DNA of 64,000 nt from Dyella sp. GSA-30 (lineage in GTDB: Bacteria > Pseudomonadota > Gammaproteobacteria > Xanthomonadales > Rhodanobacteraceae). The notes below the pieces were generated by a model. That model did no database searches and was not told where the DNA came from. It was given only the letters and a program-made list of their open reading frames with translations. Both the position numbers and the translations under genes were made by a program. Shown piece after piece: positions 37,257-45,881 of the stretch (positions are counted from its first letter, which is position 1; the number at the start of each line of letters is the position of its first letter). The DNA lies in NCBI RefSeq assembly GCF_027924605.1, contig NZ_AP027042.1:5185524-5249523 (forward strand), written 5' to 3'.

Positions 37257-38600
37257 TTAGTCGAACAGCGCCAACGCGCCCTGCAGGCGCGCAGGGATGC
37301 CGTGTTCCGGCGATGCTTCAAGCCAGGGTTCGATGGCCAACTGCGAGATATCCAGCTGCGGCAGGATTTCCTCGCGAAAGCGTGCAATCAGGACGTCCTC
37401 CTGCCACTCCGGACGCTGGCTCAGGGCATACATCGCCGCACGCGCCTCGGCCGCTTCGCCGACGCATTCGAAGGGTTTGTGATCCTGATATTCCAGCAGC
37501 GCGTCAAAGCCCGCGGCCTGACTTTCGTCGTCCAGCAGATTGCGGCCGAAGATCGACAACAGGCGCGGCTTGGGCAAGAACGGCGCCAAGGCGAGAAACA
37601 CGAAATGGCATTTCGGGCATTGCCCGCACCAACGATCCGCCGGCTTGGGGCCGAGGATCTTGAAGTTGCGGTTGCAGCTGGAGAACACGTCGAAATACGG
37701 CGTGAGCTTGGCGAATGCCCGCGTCACCGCCAGTTCCGAATACGGGCGCAGCAGCGAGAAGAAATCCAGGTCGGCCGCAACATGCGTATGCAGCCACGCC
37801 GCGAACATCTGCTCGAACGCATAGCCCTTGCTCCACTGATGATTGACCTGCTGGCCCTCGTATTCCAGCGTCGCTGCCGATGCGGAGCGCTCGTTGGCGA
37901 ACGCGATGCTGTCGAAACCATAAAGGATGGCAGCCAGCGCAAGGATCGCCGAGTTGATGGCAGTGACCGGGATATGCCCGTTCCACGCCCCCTGGCGATT
38001 GAGCTCGAACAGCCCCGGCGCGAGTTCGCGCTGGATATTGAGCATCGGCAGGCCGGTGCGTTCGGCGCAGCCAGCGATCAGGGTCGAATTGCCGACCCAT
38101 ACGGCCGTGGCTTCGCCGCCCGCCTGCTTGATCGCCTCGACCGCGACCAGCGAGTCCTTGCCACCGCCGATCGGCACCAGCGTACGCGCCGGCAACCCCA
38201 ACGCGTCGGTTGTCGGGCCGGCCTTGCCGCCACGCGGAAAAGCGATACGGCTGCGCAGATCCAGGCCATTGCGATAAGCAAATTCAGCCAGGCCATGCAG
38301 ATACAACTGATCGAGCAGATCGGCCGTCGCATCATCCAGCGGGCCATCGGCCACGTCGATCTTCGGGGGCACCCCTGCCTTGTAGTAGCTGACGCCGGCA
38401 AACAGATGCAGCGCCTTCAGCGCGGCTTCGAAGGCGCGCGCGTACTTCGGCACCACCGGTGGCGCATGCGGAAAGCGCACGCGTTCGATCAGCTCCTCGC
38501 CCTGGTCGAAGGCATACACCAGCTCGGCCACGCCGTCGGCGTAGCTGCAGCGCACGAAGCGGAAGACCTGCGTCAGGCGAGGCGGTATTACGTCGGTCAC
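37257..38600 (-). CDS. murL: MurL, glycopeptidyl-glutamate epimerase
   Basis: A 447-residue protein matching the MurL family of Xanthomonadales. It converts the terminal L-Glu of UDP-MurNAc-L-Ala-L-Glu into D-Glu in an ATP-dependent reaction, replacing the glutamate racemase route. A PP-loop-like nucleotide motif PIGGGKDSL is at residues 143-151. A cysteine triad CGQCPKC (325, 328, 331) looks like a metal or structural site. Start is GTG at 38600, with GGAG about ten bases upstream. murD2 follows after four bases, so the two steps are co-expressed. A hairpin and lysAC lie just upstream. Confidence 0.88.
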   Translation of the reverse strand: MTDVIPPRLTQVFRFVRCSYADGVAELVYAFDQGEELIERVRFPHAPPVVPKYARAFEAALKALHLFAGVSYYKAGVPPKIDVADGPLDDATADLLDQLYLHGLAEFAYRNGLDLRSRIAFPRGGKAGPTTDALGLPARTLVPIGGGKDSLVAVEAIKQAGGEATAVWVGNSTLIAGCAERTGLPMLNIQRELAPGLFELNRQGAWNGHIPVTAINSAILALAAILYGFDSIAFANERSASAATLEYEGQQVNHQWSKGYAFEQMFAAWLHTHVAADLDFFSLLRPYSELAVTRAFAKLTPYFDVFSSCNRNFKILGPKPADRWCGQCPKCHFVFLALAPFLPKPRLLSIFGRNLLDDESQAAGFDALLEYQDHKPFECVGEAAEARAAMYALSQRPEWQEDVLIARFREEILPQLDISQLAIEPWLEASPEHGIPARLQGALALFD

Positions 38601-38620
38601 CTAGTTCTCCAAACGACATC

Positions 38621-38643
38621 CGCCCGCGTCGGCGACGCGGGCG
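38621..38643 (-). terminator. Stem-loop between lysAC and murL
   Basis: CGCCCGCGTC, loop GGC, GACGCGGGCG: a perfect 10-base stem in the 50-base gap after the lysAC stop. There is no T run, so it is more likely to be a partial terminator or an mRNA stabiliser than a full stop. Confidence 0.45.
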
Positions 38644-38650
38644 ATCTTGA

Positions 38651-41257
38651 TCAATCGAGCACGATTTCTTCGGCCGGCCCGCGCAGATTGTACGGCGAAG
38701 ACATCACCTGACCGTAAGCACCCGTCGTGGCGATCAGAATCACATCGTCCTCGCGGCTTTCCGGCAGGCGGCGGTCGTTGCCCAGCACGTCGCCCGACTC
38801 GCAGATCGGCCCCACCACCTGATACATCGCCGTGGCCGGCTCATGCAGGCGGGTGAGATTGACGATTTCGTGCCAGGCGTCATACAGCGCCGGCCGGATC
38901 AGGTTGTGCATGCCCGCGTCCACACCCAGGTAGCGCCAGCCGCCCTTGCCCTTGAGCTGGGTGACCTTGGCCAGCAGGACGCCGGCTTCGGCGACCAGGA
39001 AACGCCCGGGCTCCATCCACAGCTTGTACTGCGGATAGACCTGTTTTACTTCCGCCAAGGCGGCACCGACGGCATCGAGATCGAGCGGCCGCTCGCCCGG
39101 ATGCGAAGGCACACCAAGCCCGCCGCCGATATTGAGGAATTCCACCGTGGGAATGCGCTCGGCAATGCTGGCAAGCTGGGCATAGACCTCGGCCCAATGC
39201 GACGGATCGAGCACGCCCGAGCCCAGGTGCGCATGCAGGCCGACGATGCGCGCGTGACGCGCGGTGGCCAGATGCACGAAGGCATCGAGCTGATCGAGTG
39301 GCAGTCCGAACTTGCTGGTACTGCCGCCGGTACGCACCTTGTCGTGATGCCCCAGCCCGCGCCCCAGATCGACGCGTACGCTGATGTCGTGACCCTCGAA
39401 GGTTTCGACCCACTGCTCCATCGGATGCAAGGCATCGATAGTCACCAGCACACCGGCGTTGAGCGCGTCGCGATAGTCGCTGCGCGGCGCGAAGTTCGGC
39501 GTAAACAGGCGCGGCGTATCGGCCGGCACAGTCTCGGCTACCCGCTGCAGTTCACCCGGCGACACGCACTCCATGCCCAGGCCTTCTTCGGCCAGCGCAC
39601 GCAGGATCGCCGGATGCGAATTGGCCTTGATCGCAAACAGAAGGCGATCGACCGGCAGCTTCTCCCTGAGAGAACGCGCGCGTTCGCGCACGGTGGCGAT
39701 GTCGTAGACATAGCGCGGGCTGCGTTCCTCGGCGAGCTTCAACAGCTGCGGCCGCGCATCCATCCACCATGCCGGATCATGGCCATTGGACGCCACGCCG
39801 TACAGACGCTCCCAACTGGGCCCGAACAGGCTGGCGTCGTCGGTACGCATGGCACCGGTCCGCACCAGTTGCTCGTGCAGCTGCGGCAGCAGATCGTCGA
39901 CTACGTTCTCGTCGACCACGAAAGTGAAGTTCAGATTGTTCGACGACTGCGAGATCATGTGCACGCGATGCTGGCCGAACTCGGCCATCACCGTATGCAG
40001 GCGATGCAGCATCGAGCGCATGCCGCGGCCGACCATGGTGACTGCCGCGCACGGCGCGATCACCTTGACCCGGCAGACCTTGGCCAGGTCGCCGGCCAGC
40101 GCGGCCAGCACGTCCGAGTCGAGCAGGTTTTCGGTCGGATCGAGCGAGACCGTGACGTTGGTTTCCGCCGAGCCGATCAGGTCCACCGACAGGCCGTGCT
40201 TCTTGAACTGGTTGAACACGTCGGCAAGAAAACCGACCTGCTGCCACATGCCGACCGATTCCATCGACACCAGCGTGATGCCCTTGCGCGTACTGATCGC
40301 CTTGATGCTTGGCGCTTCCTCGCGCAACTCGGGGCCGATATGGGTACCGCTCAATTCGGGCCGGTTGGTGTCCTTGATCAGCAGCGGCACGCGCGGCTCG
40401 CGCAACGGCGACAAGCAACGAGGGTGGAGCACCTTCGCACCGGTGGAGGCGATTTCCTGGGCTTCTTCGTAGTCCAGCCGCTGCAACAGGCGCGCACCCG
40501 GCACCTGGCGCGGATTGGCCGTGAACATGCCGGCCACGTCGGTCCAGATTTCCACGCGCTGCGCTTTCAATAGCGCACCGAAATACGACGCCGACGTGTC
40601 CGAACCACCGCGACCGAGTAGTACCGTGCGGCCTTCGCTTTCGCGCGCAATAAAGCCCTGCGTGATGAAGACCTCGCCTAGCGCAGCCAGACGCGCCGAA
40701 AGCGCCGGATCGGGTTTGGCATCGACCATCGCCGACAGCAGCTTGGTGCGCTCGTTCTGGTTGGGCAGCGCGATCGCAGCCAGGCAATCGCGTGCGTCCA
40801 CCCATTCGGTCGCCAGGCCGCTATGGGTCAGGAACGCGGCACCAAGCGCGCTGGAAAGCAGCTCGCCGTGCGCCTGCACCTTCGCAGCCCAGGCCAACTC
40901 GCCCAGACGGGAGGAACCCTCGTCGGCCAGCGCGGCCAGATCTTTCAGGCGCGCAGCCAGCGTATCGGGCATCGCCAACTGCATATGCGACAGCAGCTCG
41001 TCGTGCCGCGTCGCGATCGCTTTGGCGGCCTCGTTGCGTTTTCCCTTTTCGCCCTCGGCGCACAGTTGTTTGAGTGCGTCGGTGATGCCGGAGAGTGCGG
41101 AGACGACGACCAGCACGCGTGCACCTTCGGCACGGCGGCTGGCGACCAGCTCCAGAATGTTCTGCCAGCGTGGGAGCGTGGCGACACTGGTGCCGCCGAA
41201 CTTCATCACGATCCAGGGGGCGTCCGCGGAAAGCGGCGCGAGGGTTTGCAGGCTCAC
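38651..41257 (-). CDS. lysAC: Bifunctional aspartokinase / diaminopimelate decarboxylase
   Basis: An 868-residue fusion of the first and last enzymes of lysine synthesis, typical of Xanthomonadales. The N-terminal aspartokinase begins with VMKFGGTSVAT and has GRGGSDTSA and EIWTDVAGMFTANPR. Two ACT regulatory domains follow (about residues 320-460, for example VSMESVGMWQQVGFLADVFNQFKKHGLSVDLI). The C-terminal decarboxylase has the PLP lysine Lys544 in AIKANSH and conserved blocks HAHLGSG, GGGLGVP, EPGRFLVAEAG and CESGD. It supplies both lysine and the pathway towards meso-DAP. It lies upstream of murL and murD2 on the same strand. Confidence 0.95.
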   Translation of the reverse strand: MSLQTLAPLSADAPWIVMKFGGTSVATLPRWQNILELVASRRAEGARVLVVVSALSGITDALKQLCAEGEKGKRNEAAKAIATRHDELLSHMQLAMPDTLAARLKDLAALADEGSSRLGELAWAAKVQAHGELLSSALGAAFLTHSGLATEWVDARDCLAAIALPNQNERTKLLSAMVDAKPDPALSARLAALGEVFITQGFIARESEGRTVLLGRGGSDTSASYFGALLKAQRVEIWTDVAGMFTANPRQVPGARLLQRLDYEEAQEIASTGAKVLHPRCLSPLREPRVPLLIKDTNRPELSGTHIGPELREEAPSIKAISTRKGITLVSMESVGMWQQVGFLADVFNQFKKHGLSVDLIGSAETNVTVSLDPTENLLDSDVLAALAGDLAKVCRVKVIAPCAAVTMVGRGMRSMLHRLHTVMAEFGQHRVHMISQSSNNLNFTFVVDENVVDDLLPQLHEQLVRTGAMRTDDASLFGPSWERLYGVASNGHDPAWWMDARPQLLKLAEERSPRYVYDIATVRERARSLREKLPVDRLLFAIKANSHPAILRALAEEGLGMECVSPGELQRVAETVPADTPRLFTPNFAPRSDYRDALNAGVLVTIDALHPMEQWVETFEGHDISVRVDLGRGLGHHDKVRTGGSTSKFGLPLDQLDAFVHLATARHARIVGLHAHLGSGVLDPSHWAEVYAQLASIAERIPTVEFLNIGGGLGVPSHPGERPLDLDAVGAALAEVKQVYPQYKLWMEPGRFLVAEAGVLLAKVTQLKGKGGWRYLGVDAGMHNLIRPALYDAWHEIVNLTRLHEPATAMYQVVGPICESGDVLGNDRRLPESREDDVILIATTGAYGQVMSSPYNLRGPAEEIVLD

Positions 41258-41495
41258 GAGATCTCTAGTGGGTGGTGGGTAAAGTTATCCGGCCAGTGTT
41301 GCGCTGCGGCAGACGGATTGCAACCGTGGCGTTTGGACGTCCAAACGATCGGAATGCTACGTGCGGCCGGGTACGGACAGGTGGCACAAAGGTGGCGCTT
41401 CGGTGATTTTGTGGCGTCCCGGCTTTCGCCGGGGCAACGATATCTACCTCACCGTCGCCCCGGCGAAGGCCGGGGCCCAGTGACTTTGCGCTAAA
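41258..41495. other. Gap between lysAC and fumarase: palindrome and repeat hairpin
   Basis: These 238 bases carry no credible gene. They hold an 18-base perfect palindrome at 41330-41347 and, next to the fumarase stop, an inverted pair of CCCGGC-TTCGCCGGGG sequences (41416-41439 and 41453-41477). The second element could act as a terminator-like structure for the fumarase transcript. Confidence 0.6.
41330..41347. promoter_or_regulatory. Perfect 18-base palindrome upstream of lysAC
   Basis: CGTTTGGACGTCCAAACG lies 73-90 bases before the lysAC start codon, within range of its promoter. Exact 18-base symmetry is rare by chance and suggests a dimeric regulator. The regulator is not identified here. 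Confidence 0.55.
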
Positions 41496-43013
41496 TCAGG
41501 CCACGACCACCGGAATCTTGCCAATCCGCGCCTGCCACTCCTTCGGCCCGGTCTGATGCACCGACGTGCCCAGCGAATCCACCGCGACCGTCACCGGCAT
41601 GTCCTGAACCTCGAACTCATAAATCGCTTCCATCCCCAGGTCGGCGAAACCAACCACGCGGGAGGCCTTGATCGCCTTGGAGACAAGATACGCGGCGCCG
41701 CCGACCGCCATCAGATAAACCGACTGGTGCTTCTTGATCGCCTCGATCGCCGCCGGGCCACGCTCGGCCTTGCCGACCATGCCAAGCAGGCCGGTCTGCG
41801 CGAGCACCTGCTCGGTAAACTTGTCCATGCGCGTAGCCGTGGTGGGACCGGCCGGGCCGACCACCTCGTCGCGCACGGGATCGACCGGGCCGACGTAGTA
41901 GATGAAACGATTGGTGAAATCCACCGGCAACGGCTCGCCCTTGTTGAGCATATCGACCATGCGCTTGTGCGCGGCATCGCGGCCGGTCAGCAGCTTGCCG
42001 TTGAGCAGCAGCACTTCGCCCGGCTTCCAGCTGGCGACGTCTTCACGGGTTACCGTATCGAGGTTCACGCGACGACCCTTGCTCGAATCGTAAGTGAGCT
42101 TGGGCCAGTCCTTGAGCGACGGCGGATCGAGCGCGACCGGGCCCGAACCATCGAGGGTGAAGTGCGCGTGGCGGGTAGCCGCGCAATTGGGGATCAAGGC
42201 GACCGGTAAGTTCGCTGCGTGGGTCGGATAGTCCTTCACCTTGATATCGAGCACAGTGGTCAGACCACCCAGCCCTTGCGCGCCGATACCGAGCGCATTG
42301 ACCTTTTCGTACAGCTCCAGGCGCAGCTCTTCGGCGCGATTGCTCGGACCGCGCGCGATCAGGTCCTGGATATCGATCGGCTCCATCAGCGACTCTTTCG
42401 CCAGCAGCATCGCCTTCTCGGCGGTGCCGCCGATACCGATACCGAGCATGCCCGGCGGGCACCAGCCGGCGCCCATGGTGGGAACGGTCTTGAGCACCCA
42501 GTCGACGATGGAGTCGGAGGGGTTGAGCATGGCGAACTTCGACTTCGCCTCCGAGCCGCCGCCCTTGGCCGCGACGATCACATCGACCGTATCGCCCGGC
42601 ACGATTGATACGTTGATCACCGCCGGCGTATTGTCCTTGGTATTGCTGCGCTTGCCGGCCGGATCGGCCAGCACGCTGGCGCGCAGCTTGTTGTCCGGGT
42701 CGTTATAGGCGCGACGCACGCCTTCGTTGACCATGTCGTCCAGCGACATGGTGGCGTCGTCCCAGCGCACGTTCATGCCGACCTTCAGAAACACCGTCAC
42801 GATGCCGGTGTCCTGGCACAGCGGACGGTGACCTTCGGCGGCCATGCGGGAGTTGATCAGGATCTGCGCCATCGCGTCTTTCGCCGCAGGGCTTTCCTCG
42901 CGCTCATAGGCGGCGGCGAGATTTGTGATGTAGTCGACCGGGTGGTAATAGCTGATGTACTGCAGGGCGTCGGCAACGCTCTGGATCAGGTCTGCTTGCT
43001 TGATGGAGGTCAT
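41496..43013 (-). CDS. fumA: Class I (iron-sulfur) fumarate hydratase
   Basis: A 505-residue enzyme of the oxygen-sensitive fumarase family that interconverts fumarate and malate. The three cluster cysteines are visible: Cys66 in RPLCQDTG, Cys185 in GAGWCPPGMLG, and Cys277 in IPNCAATRH. The N-terminal alpha and C-terminal beta halves are both complete. I chose the ATG at 43013 because the protein family begins near MTSIKQADLIQSVADALQYISYYHP; the longer GTG-started frame adds a basic tail with no homology visible. No clear Shine-Dalgarno sequence precedes this ATG. It is the first of a minus-strand group leading to lysAC. Confidence 0.94.
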   Translation of the reverse strand: MTSIKQADLIQSVADALQYISYYHPVDYITNLAAAYEREESPAAKDAMAQILINSRMAAEGHRPLCQDTGIVTVFLKVGMNVRWDDATMSLDDMVNEGVRRAYNDPDNKLRASVLADPAGKRSNTKDNTPAVINVSIVPGDTVDVIVAAKGGGSEAKSKFAMLNPSDSIVDWVLKTVPTMGAGWCPPGMLGIGIGGTAEKAMLLAKESLMEPIDIQDLIARGPSNRAEELRLELYEKVNALGIGAQGLGGLTTVLDIKVKDYPTHAANLPVALIPNCAATRHAHFTLDGSGPVALDPPSLKDWPKLTYDSSKGRRVNLDTVTREDVASWKPGEVLLLNGKLLTGRDAAHKRMVDMLNKGEPLPVDFTNRFIYYVGPVDPVRDEVVGPAGPTTATRMDKFTEQVLAQTGLLGMVGKAERGPAAIEAIKKHQSVYLMAVGGAAYLVSKAIKASRVVGFADLGMEAIYEFEVQDMPVTVAVDSLGTSVHQTGPKEWQARIGKIPVVVA

Positions 43014-43141
43014 GGCGGCTGCTTCGACGGGGAGGGGTACGCTTTTTTCGCGCGCAACCCCTCTATTGTGCCGCAATTTGCATCTCGCTTGAAAACGCGA
43101 CCGGAGATCCACAACCCGGTCAGCGCCATCAGGTCATTGAT

Positions 43142-43747
43142 TTAGAATCGATATTCGGCCGTTACCGAACACATGCCGACCCGAGGAGTAAGTTCGCTGT
43201 ACCTGTCCTGATGAGCACGATATCGGTCGTAGCTGAGACCCAGGCCAAACGACTTGTTCAAGTCGTATCCCACGCCCAATCCGACGTAGCTGCTCATGCC
43301 GGAGACCTTATCGTGACTGTCCCGATAAACCGAGTGTGACGTGTCGGGCAATCTCCAAACGCGGTCTATGACGTGAATATTGTCGCGCGACCTAAAAAAG
43401 CCCGCGCGACCTGAAACGTAAAAACCTTGCGGCAATGAGTACTTCAAATTACCGCCCAGCATGAAACCATCGACACGCTCTACCGTCGTGGTCGTGCCTG
43501 TGATGTGCGGATAGTACGTCCGTCCATGACCGAGATTCGCATATCCGGTCTCGACGCCGTAGCTGAAGTCGTCACCCCACTGGTAACCGAAACGCAACGC
43601 TTGCGCGTAACCGCTGCGATCGAGCGCGTCACTCTGCAGCGCATAGTTGGACACACCGAGATTCGTGTTCACAAAGAAATTGTCTGCGTGACTCGTCGCA
43701 GCGACGGCAGTCAGCGCCACCACAGCCAAAAGTTTGTTGATTTGCAT
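43142..43747 (-). CDS. Small outer-membrane beta-barrel protein, OmpA-like
   Basis: A 201-residue protein with a clear signal peptide (KLLAVVALTAVAATSHA, cut near residue 21). Alternating hydrophobic strands follow and the protein ends in Phe (TAEYRF), the usual barrel signal. Strand-like pieces include ALRFGYQWGDDFSYGVETGYANLG, FYVSGRAGFF and SYVGLGVGYDLNKSFGLGLSYDRY. It has the look of an 8-strand OmpA or opacity-protein barrel without a peptidoglycan domain. Substrate or role is unknown. It is a single gene, divergent from the APC permease. Confidence 0.82.
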   Translation of the reverse strand: MQINKLLAVVALTAVAATSHADNFFVNTNLGVSNYALQSDALDRSGYAQALRFGYQWGDDFSYGVETGYANLGHGRTYYPHITGTTTTVERVDGFMLGGNLKYSLPQGFYVSGRAGFFRSRDNIHVIDRVWRLPDTSHSVYRDSHDKVSGMSSYVGLGVGYDLNKSFGLGLSYDRYRAHQDRYSELTPRVGMCSVTAEYRF

Positions 43748-43929
43748 TGATATCCCTAATTAGCGGTTCCGATGCCAGACCGGATAGATCCCGTATCCCG
43801 AGTAGCACCATAAAACGATATCAAGATGTTGCCAGCCCTTTGCCCGCAAACTCAATTCTGATACCCGGGACTTGCCCCCAACCGAGCCAACCGCCATGCT
43901 CGGAGGCAGTTCCACGCAATGAAGACTCC

Positions 43930-45261
43930 ATGAGCGAACCCTCGACGTCCGGCGGCTATATCCGCCGCCTCAGCCTGTGGGACGCCGCCCTGATCGTGGT
44001 CGGCGGCATCATTGGCGGCGGTATTTTCCTCAATTCGTATATCGCGGCGCAGCGCACCAGCTCGGGTATCGCCCTGTTGCTGGTGTGGGTGGGAGCGGGT
44101 GTGCTGACCCTGCTCGGCGCGCTGTGCTACGCCGAACTGGGCGCGCGGCGGCCGCGTGCGGGTGGCAGCTACGTGTACTTGCGCGACGCCTTCGGCTCGC
44201 TGGCGGGTTTCCTGTTCGGCTGGACCATGCTGCTGGTGATCTATTCGGGCTCCACCGCGGCCGTGGCGACAGGCTTTGCCACCTATACGGCCGCCGTATT
44301 CAATCTGCCGCCGACCATCGTTCGTCCGCTGGCGGTCGGCGGCCTGGTCTTCATCATCGGCATCAACCTGTTCGGCCTGAAACTCGGCGCGCAGATCCAG
44401 AACCTGTTCACCCTGCTGAAACTGCTGGCCGTGGCGATGCTGGTGGTCTGCGGCCTGGTGTTTGCCGGTGTCGGCAGCAGCAACGTGTTGACGGCCGACC
44501 CGAGCCACATCGGGGTGGGCTTCATGGGCGCGGCCCTGCCGGTGCTGTTCGCCTATAGCGGCTTCACCTATCTCAATAACCTTGCCGGCGAAGTGCGCAA
44601 TCCGCAGCGCACCCTGCCCCGCGCACTGCTGCTGGGCATGCTGCTGGTGATCGTCGCCTATGCGCTGGTCAACATCGCCTATCTGGCCGTGCTCGGCCAC
44701 GCCGGCCTGGCCAACAGCCCCACGCCGGCGGCCGATGTGATGCAGCACGTGGCCGGCCCGATCGGCGCCAAGCTGATCGCAGTCGGCATCGCCATATCGA
44801 CGCTCGGGTTCTGCAACATCACCCTGGTGTCGGGCGCACGCGTATTGCAGGCGATGGGCGAGGACGGGTTGTTCTTTCGCGGCGTCGCCCGTTTGCACCC
44901 GAAGCATCACACGCCGAACGTCGCGCTGATCCTGTTGACCGGCTGGACCATGCTGCTGACCATTACTGGCAGCTACGGCCAATTGCTCGACTACGCCACC
45001 TTCGGCGACTGGCTGGCCTGCGCATTCGGCGTGGCTACGGTGTTCTGGTATCGCCGCCACGACGACGGCCACGCACCGCTGGATTTTCGCGTGCCAGGCT
45101 ATCCGTGGCCGCCGATCCTGTTTATCGCCACGGTCGGCTGGATCATGGTGCAGAGCCTGATCAGCAGTCCTGTCAATACGGGCATCGGCCTGCTGATCAT
45201 CCTGGCCGGAGTCCCCGTGTATTACGTGTGGCGCCGCCTGTTCAGCCCCGCTGAACCCTAA
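43930..45261 (+). CDS. APC family amino acid permease
   Basis: A 443-residue inner-membrane transporter with about 12 membrane helices. The N-terminal APC motif is seen in LSLWDAALIVVGGIIGGGIFLNS, with the glycine-rich unwound helix. Further conserved blocks are AELGARRPRAGGSYVYLRDAFG and AYSGFTYLNNLAGEVRNPQRTLPRA, which match the amino-acid/cation symporter group. The substrate cannot be read from sequence. The ATG at 43930 starts a normal short cytoplasmic tail; in-frame codons further upstream run through the intergenic region. The (2Fe-2S) protein gene follows after 50 bases. Confidence 0.9.
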   Translation: MSEPSTSGGYIRRLSLWDAALIVVGGIIGGGIFLNSYIAAQRTSSGIALLLVWVGAGVLTLLGALCYAELGARRPRAGGSYVYLRDAFGSLAGFLFGWTMLLVIYSGSTAAVATGFATYTAAVFNLPPTIVRPLAVGGLVFIIGINLFGLKLGAQIQNLFTLLKLLAVAMLVVCGLVFAGVGSSNVLTADPSHIGVGFMGAALPVLFAYSGFTYLNNLAGEVRNPQRTLPRALLLGMLLVIVAYALVNIAYLAVLGHAGLANSPTPAADVMQHVAGPIGAKLIAVGIAISTLGFCNITLVSGARVLQAMGEDGLFFRGVARLHPKHHTPNVALILLTGWTMLLTITGSYGQLLDYATFGDWLACAFGVATVFWYRRHDDGHAPLDFRVPGYPWPPILFIATVGWIMVQSLISSPVNTGIGLLIILAGVPVYYVWRRLFSPAEP

Positions 45262-45311
45262 ACCCGGCTATCGATGCCAAAATAGGCGGATTCGGCGAGG
45301 AGAGTTTGGCA

Positions 45312-45881
45312 ATGGCGGTACCGGTACAAGCCCAGGGCGCCCCCCCTTTACCCAGCGGCAGTATCACGCCGGAAAAAGTCCGCGAGGGTATCGACCTGGA
45401 CATCAACGGTGAGCGTTTTCGCCATACCGGCGACCCGAAGATGCCGTTGCTATGGTATCTGCGCGACGTGCTGCAGCTGACCGGCACCAAATATGCCGGC
45501 GAGCACGGCAGCGGCAACGGGGCGGATCTAGTGCTGGTCAATGGCAAACTGACCCCGGCCACCGCTGTCACCCTCGAAGACCTGCATGGCGGCAAGGAAG
45601 GCAAGACGGAAAAAGTCCCCAAGGTCGTCACCGTCGAGGGCCTGGCCGACGCCACCGGCAAGCTGCATCCGTTGCAGCAGGCCTTCATCGACGAAGACGC
45701 GATCGGCTGCGGTTATTGCACGCCGGGCTGGCTGATGGCCGGCAAGGATCTGCTCGATCGCAAGCGCAACCCATCCGACGACGATATCGACCAGTTGCCC
45801 AATCTGTGCCGCTGCGGCTGCCAGACACGTGTACGCCGCGCGATCAAGCGCGCCGCGGGCGTGATCGGCGGAACCAAATAA
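45312..45881 (+). CDS. IorA-like (2Fe-2S) subunit lacking the N-terminal cluster ligands
   Basis: A 189-residue small subunit of a xanthine-oxidase-family molybdenum hydroxylase. The C-terminal [2Fe-2S] site is intact: Cys133 and Cys136 in GCGYCTPG, Cys166 and Cys168 in LCRCGC. The N-terminal plant-ferredoxin site is not. The region after LRDVLQLTGTKY, where relatives have C-x4-C-x2-C, reads AGEHGSGNGADLVLVNG with no cysteine, and the usual later SC is replaced. The ATG at 45312 fits a GAGGAG site; a TTG at 45306 is too close. Its TAATG stop overlaps the start of the large subunit. Function is uncertain. Confidence 0.85.
   Translation: MAVPVQAQGAPPLPSGSITPEKVREGIDLDINGERFRHTGDPKMPLLWYLRDVLQLTGTKYAGEHGSGNGADLVLVNGKLTPATAVTLEDLHGGKEGKTEKVPKVVTVEGLADATGKLHPLQQAFIDEDAIGCGYCTPGWLMAGKDLLDRKRNPSDDDIDQLPNLCRCGCQTRVRRAIKRAAGVIGGTK

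Noticed and set aside
41330-41347. The palindrome before lysAC as a MetJ box
   Set aside because: MetJ boxes are repeated 8-base AGACGTCT units. Only the central GACGTC is shared and there is no tandem repeat.
43142-43747. The small outer-membrane protein as a recently transferred gene
   Set aside because: Its base composition seems a little lower in GC than its neighbours, but there is no mobile element or repeat boundary, so transfer cannot be supported.
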